64,000 bases of DNA from assembly GCA_016218805.1 (NCBI GenBank), contig JACRCW010000157.1, positions 1 through 64,000 on the forward strand. The letters are read 5' to 3'. The translations under genes were made by a program, and so were the position numbers. The notes under the pieces are model-generated. The model was given only the letters and a program-made list of their open reading frames with translations, did not search any database and had not been told where the DNA came from. This document shows, one piece after another, positions 7,805 to 16,812 of the stretch; within the stretch, counting starts at the first letter, position 1, and every line of letters begins with the position of its first letter. Source of the DNA: Deltaproteobacteria bacterium. Lineage in GTDB: Bacteria > Myxococcota > JACRCW01.

Positions 7805-8500
7805 ATGGACGCCCGTTTCCCCACCCTTGTCTCAGTGCTGCTTGCCGGTGCCTGCACGGTGCCCCGCGGCCAGATGCCGTCCACGCCCAGCTACTATGAC
7901 CTGATGAATGACGGGTCCGCGCCGCGCCAGGAGGAATTGCGCCGCCGCTACGCCGTAAAGACCGACCGCGACAGCGTCCACGTTGGGGACGCAGTGCGCA
8001 CGCGCGGGCGCGCGGACGGTCCGTTTCCCACCGACTGGGAACCGGTCCACCCGGAGGTCCGCACGTACATCGCCGGGGACAAGCAGGCGGCCGCGCACCT
8101 GCCGGCGCCGTGGATGCTCGCGCCGTTCGGGAGCGCACTCGTCGTCGGCGCGGTCGCGGCGGTTGCCGTTCCGGTGGGCCTGGCGGCGGCGGGCGTGGGC
8201 GCGCTGGCGTTCCTCATCGGCGGCAAGCCCACGTTCGCGGGGCCGTGGAATCTGGTGGATGACAGCTCGCTGCCCGTCGTGGGGGCGGTGCTGTCGCTCG
8301 CCGCTGGCGCCGGCTGGGCGCTGGTGTGCGCGGTGGCGGTGGGCCCGCTGCTGGCGGGCGGGGTGGCGGGACTGTGGTGGCTCAACCGGCGCTTCACGGA
8401 GGCCCGGGACATCTTCAACCGCAACCTGGACAAGCGCATTGCTGACGCTGCGCAGGTTCCGGGTGCGGCGCCGCCCGTGCCCGTGACGCCGCCCCGCTGA
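7805..8500 (+). CDS. Two-TM lipoprotein of unknown function (paralogue 2)
   Basis: The 231-residue protein has a short lipoprotein-like signal (MDARFPTLVSVLLAGACTV, lipobox LAGAC/AGAC). It then shares motifs in order with the protein at 3855: EELRRRYAVKTDRDSVHVGD, HPEVRTYIAGDKQAAAHL, two hydrophobic helical segments at roughly 103-140 and 155-190, and FNRNLDKRIADA at the end. It therefore belongs to the same small family; the two copies lie about 3.3 kb apart with unrelated genes between. Function is unknown. There is no ribosome site before ATG 7805. Confidence 0.72.
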   Translation: MDARFPTLVSVLLAGACTVPRGQMPSTPSYYDLMNDGSAPRQEELRRRYAVKTDRDSVHVGDAVRTRGRADGPFPTDWEPVHPEVRTYIAGDKQAAAHLPAPWMLAPFGSALVVGAVAAVAVPVGLAAAGVGALAFLIGGKPTFAGPWNLVDDSSLPVVGAVLSLAAGAGWALVCAVAVGPLLAGGVAGLWWLNRRFTEARDIFNRNLDKRIADAAQVPGAAPPVPVTPPR

Positions 8501-8520
8501 GCATCAGGCTCCCGGCGTGC

Positions 8521-8556
8521 TTGAAGGGCCGGTGCGCGTGGTCTAACCGCCGCTGC
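8521..8556 (+). promoter_or_regulatory. Candidate promoter, leaderless geometry
   Basis: TTGAAG at 8521-8526 is followed by TCTAAC (8542-8547, spacer 15) or TAACCG (8544-8549, spacer 17), and ATG 8557 comes 7-9 bases later without a Shine-Dalgarno sequence. The arrangement suggests a sigma70-type promoter giving a leaderless or nearly leaderless mRNA for the FAD oxidase. Confidence 0.35.
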
Positions 8557-9957
8557 ATGGAGACCCGGCTCCCCGCCAATTTCATCCTGCGCCTGCGCGA
8601 GGAGTTTCCCGGCGACGTCATCACCACCGAGCCGTCCGAGCTTGCGGAGTACGGCAGGGACTGGACGCGCGTGTTCCTGCCGGCGCCGTCGGTGGTGGCG
8701 TTTCCGCGCACCACGGAGCAGGTCTCCCGGCTGCTGCGGATCTGCAGCCAGGCGCGCGTGCCGGTGGTCCCCTCCGGCGGGCGCACAGGCCTGGCGGCCG
8801 GCGCGGTGGCCGCCCACGGCGAGGTGGTCCTGTCCACGCAGCGCATGAACCGCATGGAGCCGGTGGATACGCTGGGCATGACGGTGCGCGTGCAGGCCGG
8901 CGCGGTGACAGAGGCCGTGCACCACCACTGCGCGCAGGCCGGGCTCACCTGGCCGGTGGACTTTGCCAGCAAGGGCAGCAGCCACGTGGGGGGGAACATT
9001 GCCACCAACGCGGGCGGGGTGCGGGTCATCCGCTACGGGCTCACGCGGCAGTGGGTGCTGGGCCTGCAGGTGGTGACGGCGTCGGGTGACGTGCTGGAGC
9101 TCAACGGGGCGCTGGAGAAGAACAACACCGGCCTGGACCTGCGCCAGTTGTTCATTGGCAGCGAGGGCACCCTGGGCGTCATCGCCGAGGCCACGCTCAA
9201 ACTGTGCCGGCTGCCGGGGAAGGCGGACGTGCTCATGTTCGCCGTGCCGGATGTGGCGGCGGTGTTGCGGCTGTTCCGCGCGGCGCGCACCGGGCCGTTC
9301 ACCATCAACGCGTATGAGTTCTTCACGGACCGCTGCCTGGCGCGTGTGCGGCGGCACCGCAACCTGGCGTCTCCGTTTTCCGCGGCCACCGGGTGCCACG
9401 TGCTCATGGAAGTGGAAGCGGCTGATCCTGACGCGCTGGCGGCCTGGCTGATGAAGGTGATGGAGGAGGGGCTGGCCACGGACGGCACCATGGCGCAGAG
9501 CAGCCAGCAGGCCTCCACGCTGTGGGCCCTGCGCGAGGCCATCTCGGAGAGCCTGTCCGCCACCGGCATGCCGCACAAGAATGACGTGGCGCTGCCCATT
9601 GCCGGGCTGGAGGCGTTCTGCGTGGAACTGGAGCAGGTGTTCCAGCACCGCTACCCGGGGTTTGAGATTGCGCTGTTTGGCCACATTGGCGACGGCAACC
9701 TGCACATCAACATCATGAAGCCGGATGACCTGGACAAGGGCCCGTTCCTGGTGCGTACGCGCGAGGCGGACCACGAACTGTTCGCGCTGGTGCAGAAGCA
9801 CCGGGGCAGCATTTCGGCTGAGCACGGCATTGGGCTGCTCAAGAAGCCGTACCTGCATTATTCCCGCACGCACGACGAGCTCGCGCTGCAGCGCGCGGTG
9901 AAGATGGCGCTGGACCCGCTGAACATCCTCAATCCGGGCAAGGTGCTGGACGTGTGA
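8557..9957 (+). CDS. FAD-linked 2-hydroxyacid dehydrogenase/oxidase (GlcD/LdhD/D2HGDH family)
   Basis: This 466-residue flavoenzyme oxidises a D-2-hydroxy acid (glycolate, D-lactate or D-2-hydroxyglutarate) to the 2-oxo acid. The N-terminal FAD_binding_4 domain shows PSGGRTGLAAGA (FAD pyrophosphate loop, about residue 72-84) and VGGNIATNAGGVRVIRYG. The C-terminal FAD-oxidase domain shows the metal/substrate motif HIGDGNLHINI and the terminal SAEHGIGLLKK. It has family-typical length and nothing is missing. No GlcE/GlcF partners lie beside it, so a stand-alone D-lactate or D-2-hydroxyglutarate dehydrogenase is more likely than glycolate oxidase. The start is ATG 8557; a TTG at 8521 is in frame but unlikely. 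Confidence 0.92.
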   Translation: METRLPANFILRLREEFPGDVITTEPSELAEYGRDWTRVFLPAPSVVAFPRTTEQVSRLLRICSQARVPVVPSGGRTGLAAGAVAAHGEVVLSTQRMNRMEPVDTLGMTVRVQAGAVTEAVHHHCAQAGLTWPVDFASKGSSHVGGNIATNAGGVRVIRYGLTRQWVLGLQVVTASGDVLELNGALEKNNTGLDLRQLFIGSEGTLGVIAEATLKLCRLPGKADVLMFAVPDVAAVLRLFRAARTGPFTINAYEFFTDRCLARVRRHRNLASPFSAATGCHVLMEVEAADPDALAAWLMKVMEEGLATDGTMAQSSQQASTLWALREAISESLSATGMPHKNDVALPIAGLEAFCVELEQVFQHRYPGFEIALFGHIGDGNLHINIMKPDDLDKGPFLVRTREADHELFALVQKHRGSISAEHGIGLLKKPYLHYSRTHDELALQRAVKMALDPLNILNPGKVLDV

Positions 9958-9961
9958 GCGG

Positions 9962-10186
9962 CTACCAGGGCTTGTCAAAGAACAGCTGGTAGGCGCTGAC
10001 GTTCCCGCATTCGCGGCACAGGAAGTGGTAGATCTCCTCGTCACCCAGGGACAGGTTGGCCTCCACGTCACCCCAGTAGCGCGCGCCCACCTGCTCGCGG
10101 ATGGCGGTCTTGCGCTCCTGAATGCCTTCGCACCGCGGGCACACCGACGGCGGACGCTTACGTGGGGGTTTCTTCTGCGCGGCCAT
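9962..10186 (-). CDS. Small zinc-ribbon protein
   Basis: The 74-residue protein starts with a basic MAAQKKPPRKRPP tail. It has two CxxC knuckles, CPRC and CREC, about 40 residues apart, a layout expected of a single zinc ribbon, and ends YQLFFDKPW. It is conserved-looking but I cannot name the family; a nucleic-acid or protein-binding role is plausible. It lies between the FAD oxidase, which converges on it, and a divergent gene at 10267. The 80 bases to that gene contain an AT-richer patch (TTAAGCTAG) that could hold both promoters. Confidence 0.6.
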   Translation of the reverse strand: MAAQKKPPRKRPPSVCPRCEGIQERKTAIREQVGARYWGDVEANLSLGDEEIYHFLCRECGNVSAYQLFFDKPW

Positions 10187-10266
10187 GGCGGCACCCGGAG
10201 GGTTGCCTTAAGCTAGTTGCTCCCGGCCGCCGGCGCATCCCCGCGGCGCGGCGAGGAGGTCTGGCC

Positions 10267-11475
10267 GTGACGGACATCAAGCGCCCCCCACCCAGCCCCA
10301 GTGCCGGCGGGCTCCACGGCCACGCCAAACGGGACTTCTTCCGCGGGGCCATGACCAAACACCTGGTGAAGGGGGCCGCCGGCGGCGCGCGCGGCGTGGA
10401 CTACCAGGACTTTGAGGCGGAGAACCGCGAGCGCGCGGCCAACGCGCCGCGCACCGCCAGCGCCACGGGACCGGACGCCGTGGGCGCGGCGGATGGTGAC
10501 GGCGGTGGCGGCCGGCAGCAGCAGCAGCAGGCGCAAGGCACCAGCGACTTCATCAACTACGACGCGGTGCAGGCGCCCGTGGTGAAGGACGGGACGCCGG
10601 CGGCGCTCAAGGAGGAGGAGAAGAAGAAGAAGAAGCTGCAGCAGCAACAGCACGACCCGGACAAGGAAGGCTCCGGCGAGGACGCGGAGGCCGGCGGGGT
10701 GGACGTGCTGGCGGAGCCCAACGGCGCGCTGCACCACCAGCAGATCCTCTCCTCCATTGCCAGGCTGCTGGCTGACCCCAATACCGAGCGGCAGGTCTAC
10801 GGCGCGTTTTTGCTCATGGACCCTGAGCAGATGAAGAAGACGCTGGGCACGCCCATCCGGGTGGCCAAGCACCTGCTGGTGCTGGCGGACCGCATGGTCC
10901 AGCGCGGCCAGCCGCGGACCGACGTGCTGGACTACGTGGCCGGCACGTTCCTCAAGCTGGGGCCGGAGTTCGGCAAGCGCGCGTTCTCGGATTACTCGCG
11001 CAACATTGGCATTGGGAGCATCTACCCGCTGGAGGTGCGGGAGAAGCTGGTGCTGGCCGACGACAAATTCCTCCCCACCCTCAAGTGCCGCTTCACCTCA
11101 TCCAAGCGGATGCTGGCGGGCAAGGTGAAGGAGACCATTGTGCTGCAGTACCCGGATGACGTGACCATCACCGAGTTTGCGGTGAAGGGGGGCACGCGTA
11201 AGGGTTACCAATTGGTGCCCATGAAGGAGAAGGGTAAACACGGGCTGCGGTTCTTTGAGCCGGGGCCCTACCAGGTGCTGATCATGAGCACGGACCCCAT
11301 GGGGTTTGAGCGCATGGAGGAGATCCGCGTGGAGGTCACCGGTGTGGTGGAGAAACCGGCCGCCGCCAACCCCGGCGTCCCGCGCCCCACCGCGCGGTTC
11401 AGCTTTGACCGCCTCCGGCAGCAGCGCGAAGCGGCCGCAGCCAAGGCCGCCACGGATCCCCCCAAGGCGCAATGA
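10267..11475 (+). CDS. Hypothetical protein with low-complexity Q/K linker and C-terminal beta domain
   Basis: The 402-residue protein has a disordered first third: Ala/Gly-rich, a run of six Gln, then Glu-Lys runs (KEEEKKKKKLQQQQ) at about residues 115-135. A helical middle follows (HHQQILSSIARLLADPNTERQVYGAF, then FLKLGPEFGKRAFSDYSRNIG). The C-terminal domain at about 255-365 is rich in beta strands (RKGYQLVPMKEKGKHGLRFF, PGPYQVLIMSTDPMGF), ending in a basic coil. No family is recognised and there is no signal peptide or membrane segment. GTG 10267 is the start because AGGAGGT lies 7 bases upstream. A scaffold or secreted role is only a guess. Confidence 0.65.
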   Translation: MTDIKRPPPSPSAGGLHGHAKRDFFRGAMTKHLVKGAAGGARGVDYQDFEAENRERAANAPRTASATGPDAVGAADGDGGGGRQQQQQAQGTSDFINYDAVQAPVVKDGTPAALKEEEKKKKKLQQQQHDPDKEGSGEDAEAGGVDVLAEPNGALHHQQILSSIARLLADPNTERQVYGAFLLMDPEQMKKTLGTPIRVAKHLLVLADRMVQRGQPRTDVLDYVAGTFLKLGPEFGKRAFSDYSRNIGIGSIYPLEVREKLVLADDKFLPTLKCRFTSSKRMLAGKVKETIVLQYPDDVTITEFAVKGGTRKGYQLVPMKEKGKHGLRFFEPGPYQVLIMSTDPMGFERMEEIRVEVTGVVEKPAAANPGVPRPTARFSFDRLRQQREAAAAKAATDPPKAQ

Positions 11476-11492
11476 GCCGCGCACGCGCCGGC

Positions 11493-12668
11493 TCAGACCC
11501 GGTCCAGCTCTTCCGCCAGCGCGTCCACGCCCGCATCCAGTTCGTCATCCAGCAGGTACGGCGCGGGCCCCAACCGCAGCAGGTCCCCGCGGTGGTCCAC
11601 CCACACGCCGCGCTGCCGCAGGCGCAGCTCCACCTCCCCCGCCCTGGGCGTGCGCAGCGAGATGAACCCGCCCCGCCGTTGCGCTTCCTGCGGTGTCTGC
11701 AACGGCGCACGGTCCAGCACGCCGCGTGCGCGCAGCCGGTCCAACAGGCGCTGCGTCATCCGCAGTGACAGGGCGCGCAGCGCGGGGACGTCCAGGTGGA
11801 ACGCGTCAAAGTTCGCCAGCGCGGCTTCCGCGCGGTAGGCGGCGGACCCGTCAAACGTGGCGCCGTGGAAGCGCGCACCGCCCTCGCCGTACCCCACGGT
11901 GGCCACGCGCTCGCGCCCCAGCGCGTCAAAGTCCGCAAACCAGCCCGTGTACAGCGGCCGCACCGCCGCCGCGGGGGGCAGGCGCATGAAACACAGGCCT
12001 TCGCCGAATTGGGCGTATTTGTACCCGCCCGCCGTCACGTACACGTGGTCCAGCGCGGGACCCAGGTCCAGCGGCACCACGTTGAACGCATGGTACGCGT
12101 CCACCAGCACGGGCACGCCCAGTTCCCGCGCGCGCGCCAGCAGCCCGGGCAGCCCGGCCACGACGTGGCTGTCCTCGAACAACACCGCGCTCAGGGCCAG
12201 CAGGTGCGTCTGCGGCGTGAGCGCGCGGGCCAGGCGCTCAGCCAGTCCCTCCCGCGCCCGCGCGTCGACGAGGTGGACATCCGCGCCCGCCTCAGCCAGC
12301 CGCGCCAGCTGCCGGTGCAGCGAGTGGAACTCACTGGTGGTGCTCACCACGCGCGTGCCCTGGCCCAGCGGGAAGCAGCTCAGCAGGCGGAACACCAGCT
12401 CATGCGTGCTCTTGCCAAATGCCACGGCGTCGTCGGGTGGCAGGCCCAGGCGCGCCAGGATGCCGCGGCGCACGCGCTCCAGCACGGGGAAGACCGCCAG
12501 TTCCCACTTCTCGTCCACAAACCGCGCCGCGTCGTCAAAGTAGCGCTCCTGGGCAGCGCGCGCGGCATCCGGCCACGCCTGGTGGCTGTGGCCCGTGAGC
12601 AGCACCCGCCCGGGTCTGAGGAACGCGGAGTACCCGCGCCGGAACGCGGTGACGTCGAAGTTATTCAT
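11493..12668 (-). CDS. Kynureninase-like PLP-dependent enzyme (aminotransferase class V fold)
   Basis: The 391-residue fold-type I PLP enzyme shows the cofactor Asp in VLVDAYHAFNVVPL and the Schiff-base Lys in AGGYKYAQFGEG, both as in kynureninases. The phosphate-binding part is AFGKSTHELVFRLL and a substrate-side region is TSEFHSLHRQ. Kynureninase cleaves kynurenine or 3-hydroxykynurenine to anthranilates and alanine. No other tryptophan-degradation gene is nearby, so a related selenocysteine-lyase-like or amino-acid cleavage role cannot be excluded. It starts inside the stop of the upstream methyltransferase gene (ATGA overlap), so the two are translationally coupled. Confidence 0.82.
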   Translation of the reverse strand: MNNFDVTAFRRGYSAFLRPGRVLLTGHSHQAWPDAARAAQERYFDDAARFVDEKWELAVFPVLERVRRGILARLGLPPDDAVAFGKSTHELVFRLLSCFPLGQGTRVVSTTSEFHSLHRQLARLAEAGADVHLVDARAREGLAERLARALTPQTHLLALSAVLFEDSHVVAGLPGLLARARELGVPVLVDAYHAFNVVPLDLGPALDHVYVTAGGYKYAQFGEGLCFMRLPPAAAVRPLYTGWFADFDALGRERVATVGYGEGGARFHGATFDGSAAYRAEAALANFDAFHLDVPALRALSLRMTQRLLDRLRARGVLDRAPLQTPQEAQRRGGFISLRTPRAGEVELRLRQRGVWVDHRGDLLRLGPAPYLLDDELDAGVDALAEELDRV

Positions 12669-13603
12669 GGGCCGGGTGTATTCGGACGCTGCTCCATGCG
12701 CCAGCAGCGGTGGATGTCACGCTGGCGGAAGTCATCCGGGATGGAGGCGGGAGTCAGCTCGCGGCAGGTGGTGCCGTGGAACGCGCGCTCATCCGGGCGG
12801 AACCCGCGGAAGTTGGTGGAGAAGTAGAGGACGCCGCCCGGCGCCAGCCGCGCCCGTACGCGCGCCAGCAGGTCCACGTGGTCGCGCTGCACGTCCCACG
12901 TGGTCCCCACGCGCCCGCCGGAAGAAAAGCTCGGCGGGTCAACGATGGCGAGGTCAAACATGCCGGTGGCGTGGGGCAGCCACTCCAACACATCCGCGCG
13001 GATGAAGCGGTGGCCGGGGCCGTCCAACCCGTTGAGCGTCAGGTTGGCGCGCGCCCACTCCAGGTAGCGCGGGGACGCGTCCACGCTGGTGGTCTCCGTT
13101 GCACCGCCGTGGGCGGCGTACACGGTGAACGCGCCCGTGTAACAGAACAGGTTCAGCACGCGGCGGCCCTTCGCCTCGTCACGCACCAGGGCGCGCGTGC
13201 GGCGGTGGTCCATGAACAGCCCGGTGTCCACGTACTGGTCCAGGTCCACCAGGAAGCGCTGTCCCTGTTCGCGCACCTCCAGGCGTGGGCCGTCCTGCTC
13301 CGCCTTCTCGTACTGCGTCTCGCCCGGTGCGTGGCGCCGCCGGACCTTGAGGTGCACGCGGTCGGCCGGCAGGCGCAGGGTCTCGGCCACCGTCGTCGCC
13401 AGCGCGCGGTGGAAGGCCGCGTCGTCCTGCAGGCCCTGCAGCGCGGTGACCACCACGTGCTCGCCGTAGACGTCCACCGTGCAGCGGAATTCCGGGATGT
13501 CCAGGTCATACAGGCGCCAGGCGGTGAGGTCATGACGCCGCGCAAACGCCTCCAGGCGCGCGCGGTTGCGCACCAGACGGTTGGCCAGCGCCTGCAGTTC
13601 CAT
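12665..13603 (-). CDS. Class I SAM-dependent rRNA methyltransferase, RlmK/RlmI type
   Basis: The 312-residue protein matches the C-terminal half of RlmL (RlmK), which makes m7G in 23S rRNA. It has a substrate-binding region ending DLDQYVDTGLFMDHRRTR, then the SAM-binding motif LNLFCYTGAFTVYAAHGGA, the acidic loop TTSVDASPRYLEWAR and the catalytic VDPPSFSSGG. The THUMP and first methyltransferase domains of full-length RlmL are absent, so this is a stand-alone RlmK-like enzyme. ATG 13603 (MELQALANRL) is preferred to an upstream GTG/ATG-type start at 13657 because the extra 18 residues look random. The kynureninase-like gene follows with a 4-base overlap. Confidence 0.88.
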   Translation of the reverse strand: MELQALANRLVRNRARLEAFARRHDLTAWRLYDLDIPEFRCTVDVYGEHVVVTALQGLQDDAAFHRALATTVAETLRLPADRVHLKVRRRHAPGETQYEKAEQDGPRLEVREQGQRFLVDLDQYVDTGLFMDHRRTRALVRDEAKGRRVLNLFCYTGAFTVYAAHGGATETTSVDASPRYLEWARANLTLNGLDGPGHRFIRADVLEWLPHATGMFDLAIVDPPSFSSGGRVGTTWDVQRDHVDLLARVRARLAPGGVLYFSTNFRGFRPDERAFHGTTCRELTPASIPDDFRQRDIHRCWRMEQRPNTPGP

Positions 13604-13656
13604 GCCGCGCTGCTTGCGGCAGGCCGCGCCGGTGGTCAAGGCGGCGCGCGTGCACA

Positions 13657-15516
13657 TTGCGGCACCGCTGCGCGCGCGCTACTCCCCGCAGCCCCCAACG
13701 CGGGGCCACGGAGGCCGTCATCCACACAGTCCACGGGAACACGCACGGGCTGAAGCCGTCACAGACCAGGGCGCTTGAGAAGCTGTACGCGCGCCGCGTT
13801 GACCCGGCGCAACTGGTGAGCCCGGAACTCGCGCGCACCGTGACCGAACTGGTCCACGAACTCCGCCGCCCGCTCGGCCTGCTGATTGACCGCGGTGGCC
13901 GCGTGGAGGCGGTTGTCCTCGGCACCGAACAGCGCCGCATCTACCTGCCGGACATTGGCCGCGCGCGCGCCGGCCTGGCCCGCCTGCGCGGCGTGCGCCT
14001 GGTGGCCGCGTTCCCCGGCGGTCCCATTGCGCAGCTCCCGCGCGATCTGCTCACGGACCTGCAGAAGCTGCAGCTTGACGCCGTGGCGGCGCTGGGCGTG
14101 GACCCGGCGGGCCTGCCCGGCACGCTGGCGTGGGCGCAGCTGCTGCCACGCTCGGACCCGTCCGGTGAGCGCTACCGCCTCCACGAAGAACCCTCCGTCC
14201 ACGGGCTGCGGCTTGATTTCCAGGAGTTTGTCCGCGCGCTGGAAGATGAGCTGACGCGCGAGACCGTTGACGCGCGCGAGGCCCGGTCCGGCGCGGTCAG
14301 GCAGGACCGCGCCGTCCTGGTGGGCGTGTATGACACCGTCCGCGGTGAGGCGGAGGCGTCCATGATGGAGCTGCGCGAGCTGGCGCGCTCCGCCGGCGTC
14401 ACCGTGGTGGACGTGGTGATGCAGTTCCGCCGGCTGGTGGACCCGCGCACTGTGCTGGGACGCGGCAAGCTGGAGGAGGTGGTGCTGGGCGCGCTGCAGC
14501 ACGGCGCGGACATCATCGTGTTTGATCGTGACCTGTCGCCCAGCCAGCTCAACGCCATCACCCAGGAGACGGAGTTGAAGGTGCTGGACCGCACCATGCT
14601 CATCCTGGACATCTTTGCGCAGCGGGCGCGCACCACCGACGGAAAACTCCAGGTGGAGCTGGCGCAGCTCAAGTACAGCCTGCCGCGCCTGGCCCAGCGC
14701 CAGACCGGCATGAGCCGGCTCACCGGCGGCATCGGCGGCCGCGGTCCCGGCGAGACGCGCCTGGAGATCGACCGGCGGCGCGCCAAGGACCGCGTCAACC
14801 GCCTGGAGAAACAGCTGGAGAAGGTGGCCAGCCAGCGCACGCTGCGCCGGTCCGCCCGCCGCAAGGAGGGGCTGCCCGTCATTTCCATCGTCGGGTACAC
14901 CAACGCGGGCAAGAGCACGTTGCTCAACGCGCTGACCCAGTCGGACGTGTTTGTTGCCAACCAGCTGTTTGCCACGCTGGACCCGGTGTCACGCCGCCTG
15001 CGCTTCCCGCACGAGCGCGAGGTGATCATCACCGACACGGTGGGATTCATCCGCGACCTCCCGGCCGACCTGGTCAACGCTTTCAAGGCCACGCTGGAGG
15101 AGCTGTCTGAGGCGGATCTGCTGCTGCACGTCTTTGACGGTGCGGACCCGGACCATGACCGGCACATCAAGGCGGTGGAGCGCGTGTTGGAGCAGCTGGG
15201 TGTGCAGGAGCGGCCACGGATCCTGGTGATGAACAAGGTGGACCAGCTGGAGGCTGACGTCGTGACCAGGCAGGCCGCGGCGTTGGGCGCCGTCCCCGTC
15301 TCCGCGCTCACGCGGGACGGCATTCCGGCGCTGCTCAACGCGGCGGCGGCCCGGTTGTGGACCGGCCAGCGCACGGATGAGCCCGTGTGGGAACAGGTGG
15401 CGTCTCCCGCCGCGGTGGTCCCCGCCCAGCCGCCCGGACCGCCCTCACATGACGAGCTCCGCCGCACGTGGCTGGAGCCGCCCCGCCCGCCGGCCGAAAC
15501 TCCGACGAGGAACTGA
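13657..15516 (+). CDS. hflX: Ribosome-associated GTPase HflX, long form
   Basis: HflX binds stalled ribosomes and splits them after stress. The GTPase motifs are G1 GYTNAGKST, G3 DTVGF and G4 NKVD, in the last third of the protein. The family-specific HflX domain precedes them with the glycine-rich TGGIGGRGPGETRLEIDRRR and the coiled stretch after it. At 619 residues it is about 190 longer than the E. coli protein; the extra N-terminal region (LVHELRRPLGLLIDRGGRVEAV) looks like a genuine domain, as in other long HflX proteins. The start is uncertain: TTG 13657 is the only standard-type codon far enough upstream and lacks a good ribosome site. Confidence 0.94.
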   Translation: MRHRCARATPRSPQRGATEAVIHTVHGNTHGLKPSQTRALEKLYARRVDPAQLVSPELARTVTELVHELRRPLGLLIDRGGRVEAVVLGTEQRRIYLPDIGRARAGLARLRGVRLVAAFPGGPIAQLPRDLLTDLQKLQLDAVAALGVDPAGLPGTLAWAQLLPRSDPSGERYRLHEEPSVHGLRLDFQEFVRALEDELTRETVDAREARSGAVRQDRAVLVGVYDTVRGEAEASMMELRELARSAGVTVVDVVMQFRRLVDPRTVLGRGKLEEVVLGALQHGADIIVFDRDLSPSQLNAITQETELKVLDRTMLILDIFAQRARTTDGKLQVELAQLKYSLPRLAQRQTGMSRLTGGIGGRGPGETRLEIDRRRAKDRVNRLEKQLEKVASQRTLRRSARRKEGLPVISIVGYTNAGKSTLLNALTQSDVFVANQLFATLDPVSRRLRFPHEREVIITDTVGFIRDLPADLVNAFKATLEELSEADLLLHVFDGADPDHDRHIKAVERVLEQLGVQERPRILVMNKVDQLEADVVTRQAAALGAVPVSALTRDGIPALLNAAAARLWTGQRTDEPVWEQVASPAAVVPAQPPGPPSHDELRRTWLEPPRPPAETPTRN

Positions 15517-15519
15517 GCC

Positions 15520-16809
15520 GTGGACGCCGCCATCCTGCTTGCTGCGTCACCTGCCCGGCGCCTGGTGCTGGACCTGTGGGAGCGCGCGCGGCGTGACTGG
15601 CCGTTCCTCAGCACGCTGCTGGACGCGGCGTTCCGGCGCGAACCGACCACGGCGGACGACCGCGGCCTCGTTGCCGAGGCGCTGCTGGACATGGTGCGCT
15701 GGCGGCGCACCGTGGGGACGGCGCTCTCCGTGGGTGATGAGGACGGTGCGGCGCTGCTGGAAGGTACGCTGCGCTGGACTGGCCGCCTGGCCCCGGAGCA
15801 GCCCGGCGCGTTGTCGTCGGAGCGCATCGGCCGGCTGCGGGCGTTCGCGGATTCGCTCCACGCGCTCCCCCACGGCGTGGAGCGCGTGGCGCTGGCCGGG
15901 TCACTGCCGGACTGGATTGCGGCCCTGCTGGTGACGGAGCTGGGTGCAGCGCGCGCGGAGGCCGTGGCGCGCGCGCTCAATGAACCGCCGCCGCAGACGC
16001 TGCGCACCAACACGGTGAAGGCAGACCGGGAGGGCGTGCTGTCTCCGTGGGTGGGCCTGGGGATCCCCGCGCGCGCCACCACCCGGTCGCCGTGGGGCAT
16101 TGTGCTGGAGTCGCGCGGGGACGTGTTCGCGCTGCCGGCGTACCGTGAAGGCCTCGCCGAGCCGCAGGACGAGGCGTCCCAACTGGTCTGCATGCTGGTG
16201 GCGCCGCCGCCGGGCGGGCTGGTGGTGGACGCGTGTGCCGGCGCGGGCGGCAAGACGCTGGGCGTGGCCGCCATGCTGCGCAACAAGGGGCGCGTCCTGG
16301 CCCTGGATGTCCATGAGGGCCGGCTGCGCGAGCTGCGCCGCCGCGTGAGCCGCGCGGGACTGCAGAACGTGGAAGCGCGCACCGTGGCGCCGGAGGGGCC
16401 GCTGGAGCCACCGCTGGCCGGGCGGGCGGACCGCGTGCTGGTGGACGCGCCGTGCACGGGGCTGGGGGCACTGCGGCGCAACCCGGAAGCACGCTGGCGG
16501 CTGCAACCGGTGGACCTGGAGCGGCTGCCGGAGGAGCAGTCTGCCATTGCTACGCGCGCGCTGGAGCTGGTGAAGCCGCACGGCCGCCTGGTCTACGCCA
16601 CGTGCAGCTTTGCGCGCGCTGAGGGGGAGGCCGTGGTGGAGCGCCTGCTGTCCGCCCACGCGGGCCTGGAGCGCGTGCGCGCGCGGGAAGTGCTGGGACG
16701 CGCCCTGTCCGACGGCATCACCGACGACGAGGGCTGGTTCATGCGCACCTGGCCGGACCTGCACGGCATGGATGGTTTCTTTGCCGCCGTGTTGCGCCGG
16801 AGGGCGTGA
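15520..16809 (+). CDS. RsmB/NOP2-type RNA (cytosine-5)-methyltransferase
   Basis: The 429-residue m5C RNA methyltransferase resembles RsmB (Sun). It has a helical N-terminal part (about 1-140) replacing the NusB-like domain, then the SAM motif VVDACAGAGGKTLGVAAM and ALDVHEGRLRELRRRV. The two cysteines of this family are present: VDAPCTGLGALRRNPE (motif IV) and YATCSFARAEGE (motif VI, nucleophile). GTG 15520 is 3 bases past the hflX stop. The target is most likely 16S rRNA, but a tRNA cannot be ruled out. The PLD-like gene follows after 3 bases, so hflX, this gene and the next appear to be one operon. Confidence 0.9.
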   Translation: MDAAILLAASPARRLVLDLWERARRDWPFLSTLLDAAFRREPTTADDRGLVAEALLDMVRWRRTVGTALSVGDEDGAALLEGTLRWTGRLAPEQPGALSSERIGRLRAFADSLHALPHGVERVALAGSLPDWIAALLVTELGAARAEAVARALNEPPPQTLRTNTVKADREGVLSPWVGLGIPARATTRSPWGIVLESRGDVFALPAYREGLAEPQDEASQLVCMLVAPPPGGLVVDACAGAGGKTLGVAAMLRNKGRVLALDVHEGRLRELRRRVSRAGLQNVEARTVAPEGPLEPPLAGRADRVLVDAPCTGLGALRRNPEARWRLQPVDLERLPEEQSAIATRALELVKPHGRLVYATCSFARAEGEAVVERLLSAHAGLERVRAREVLGRALSDGITDDEGWFMRTWPDLHGMDGFFAAVLRRRA

Positions 16810-16812
16810 CCC

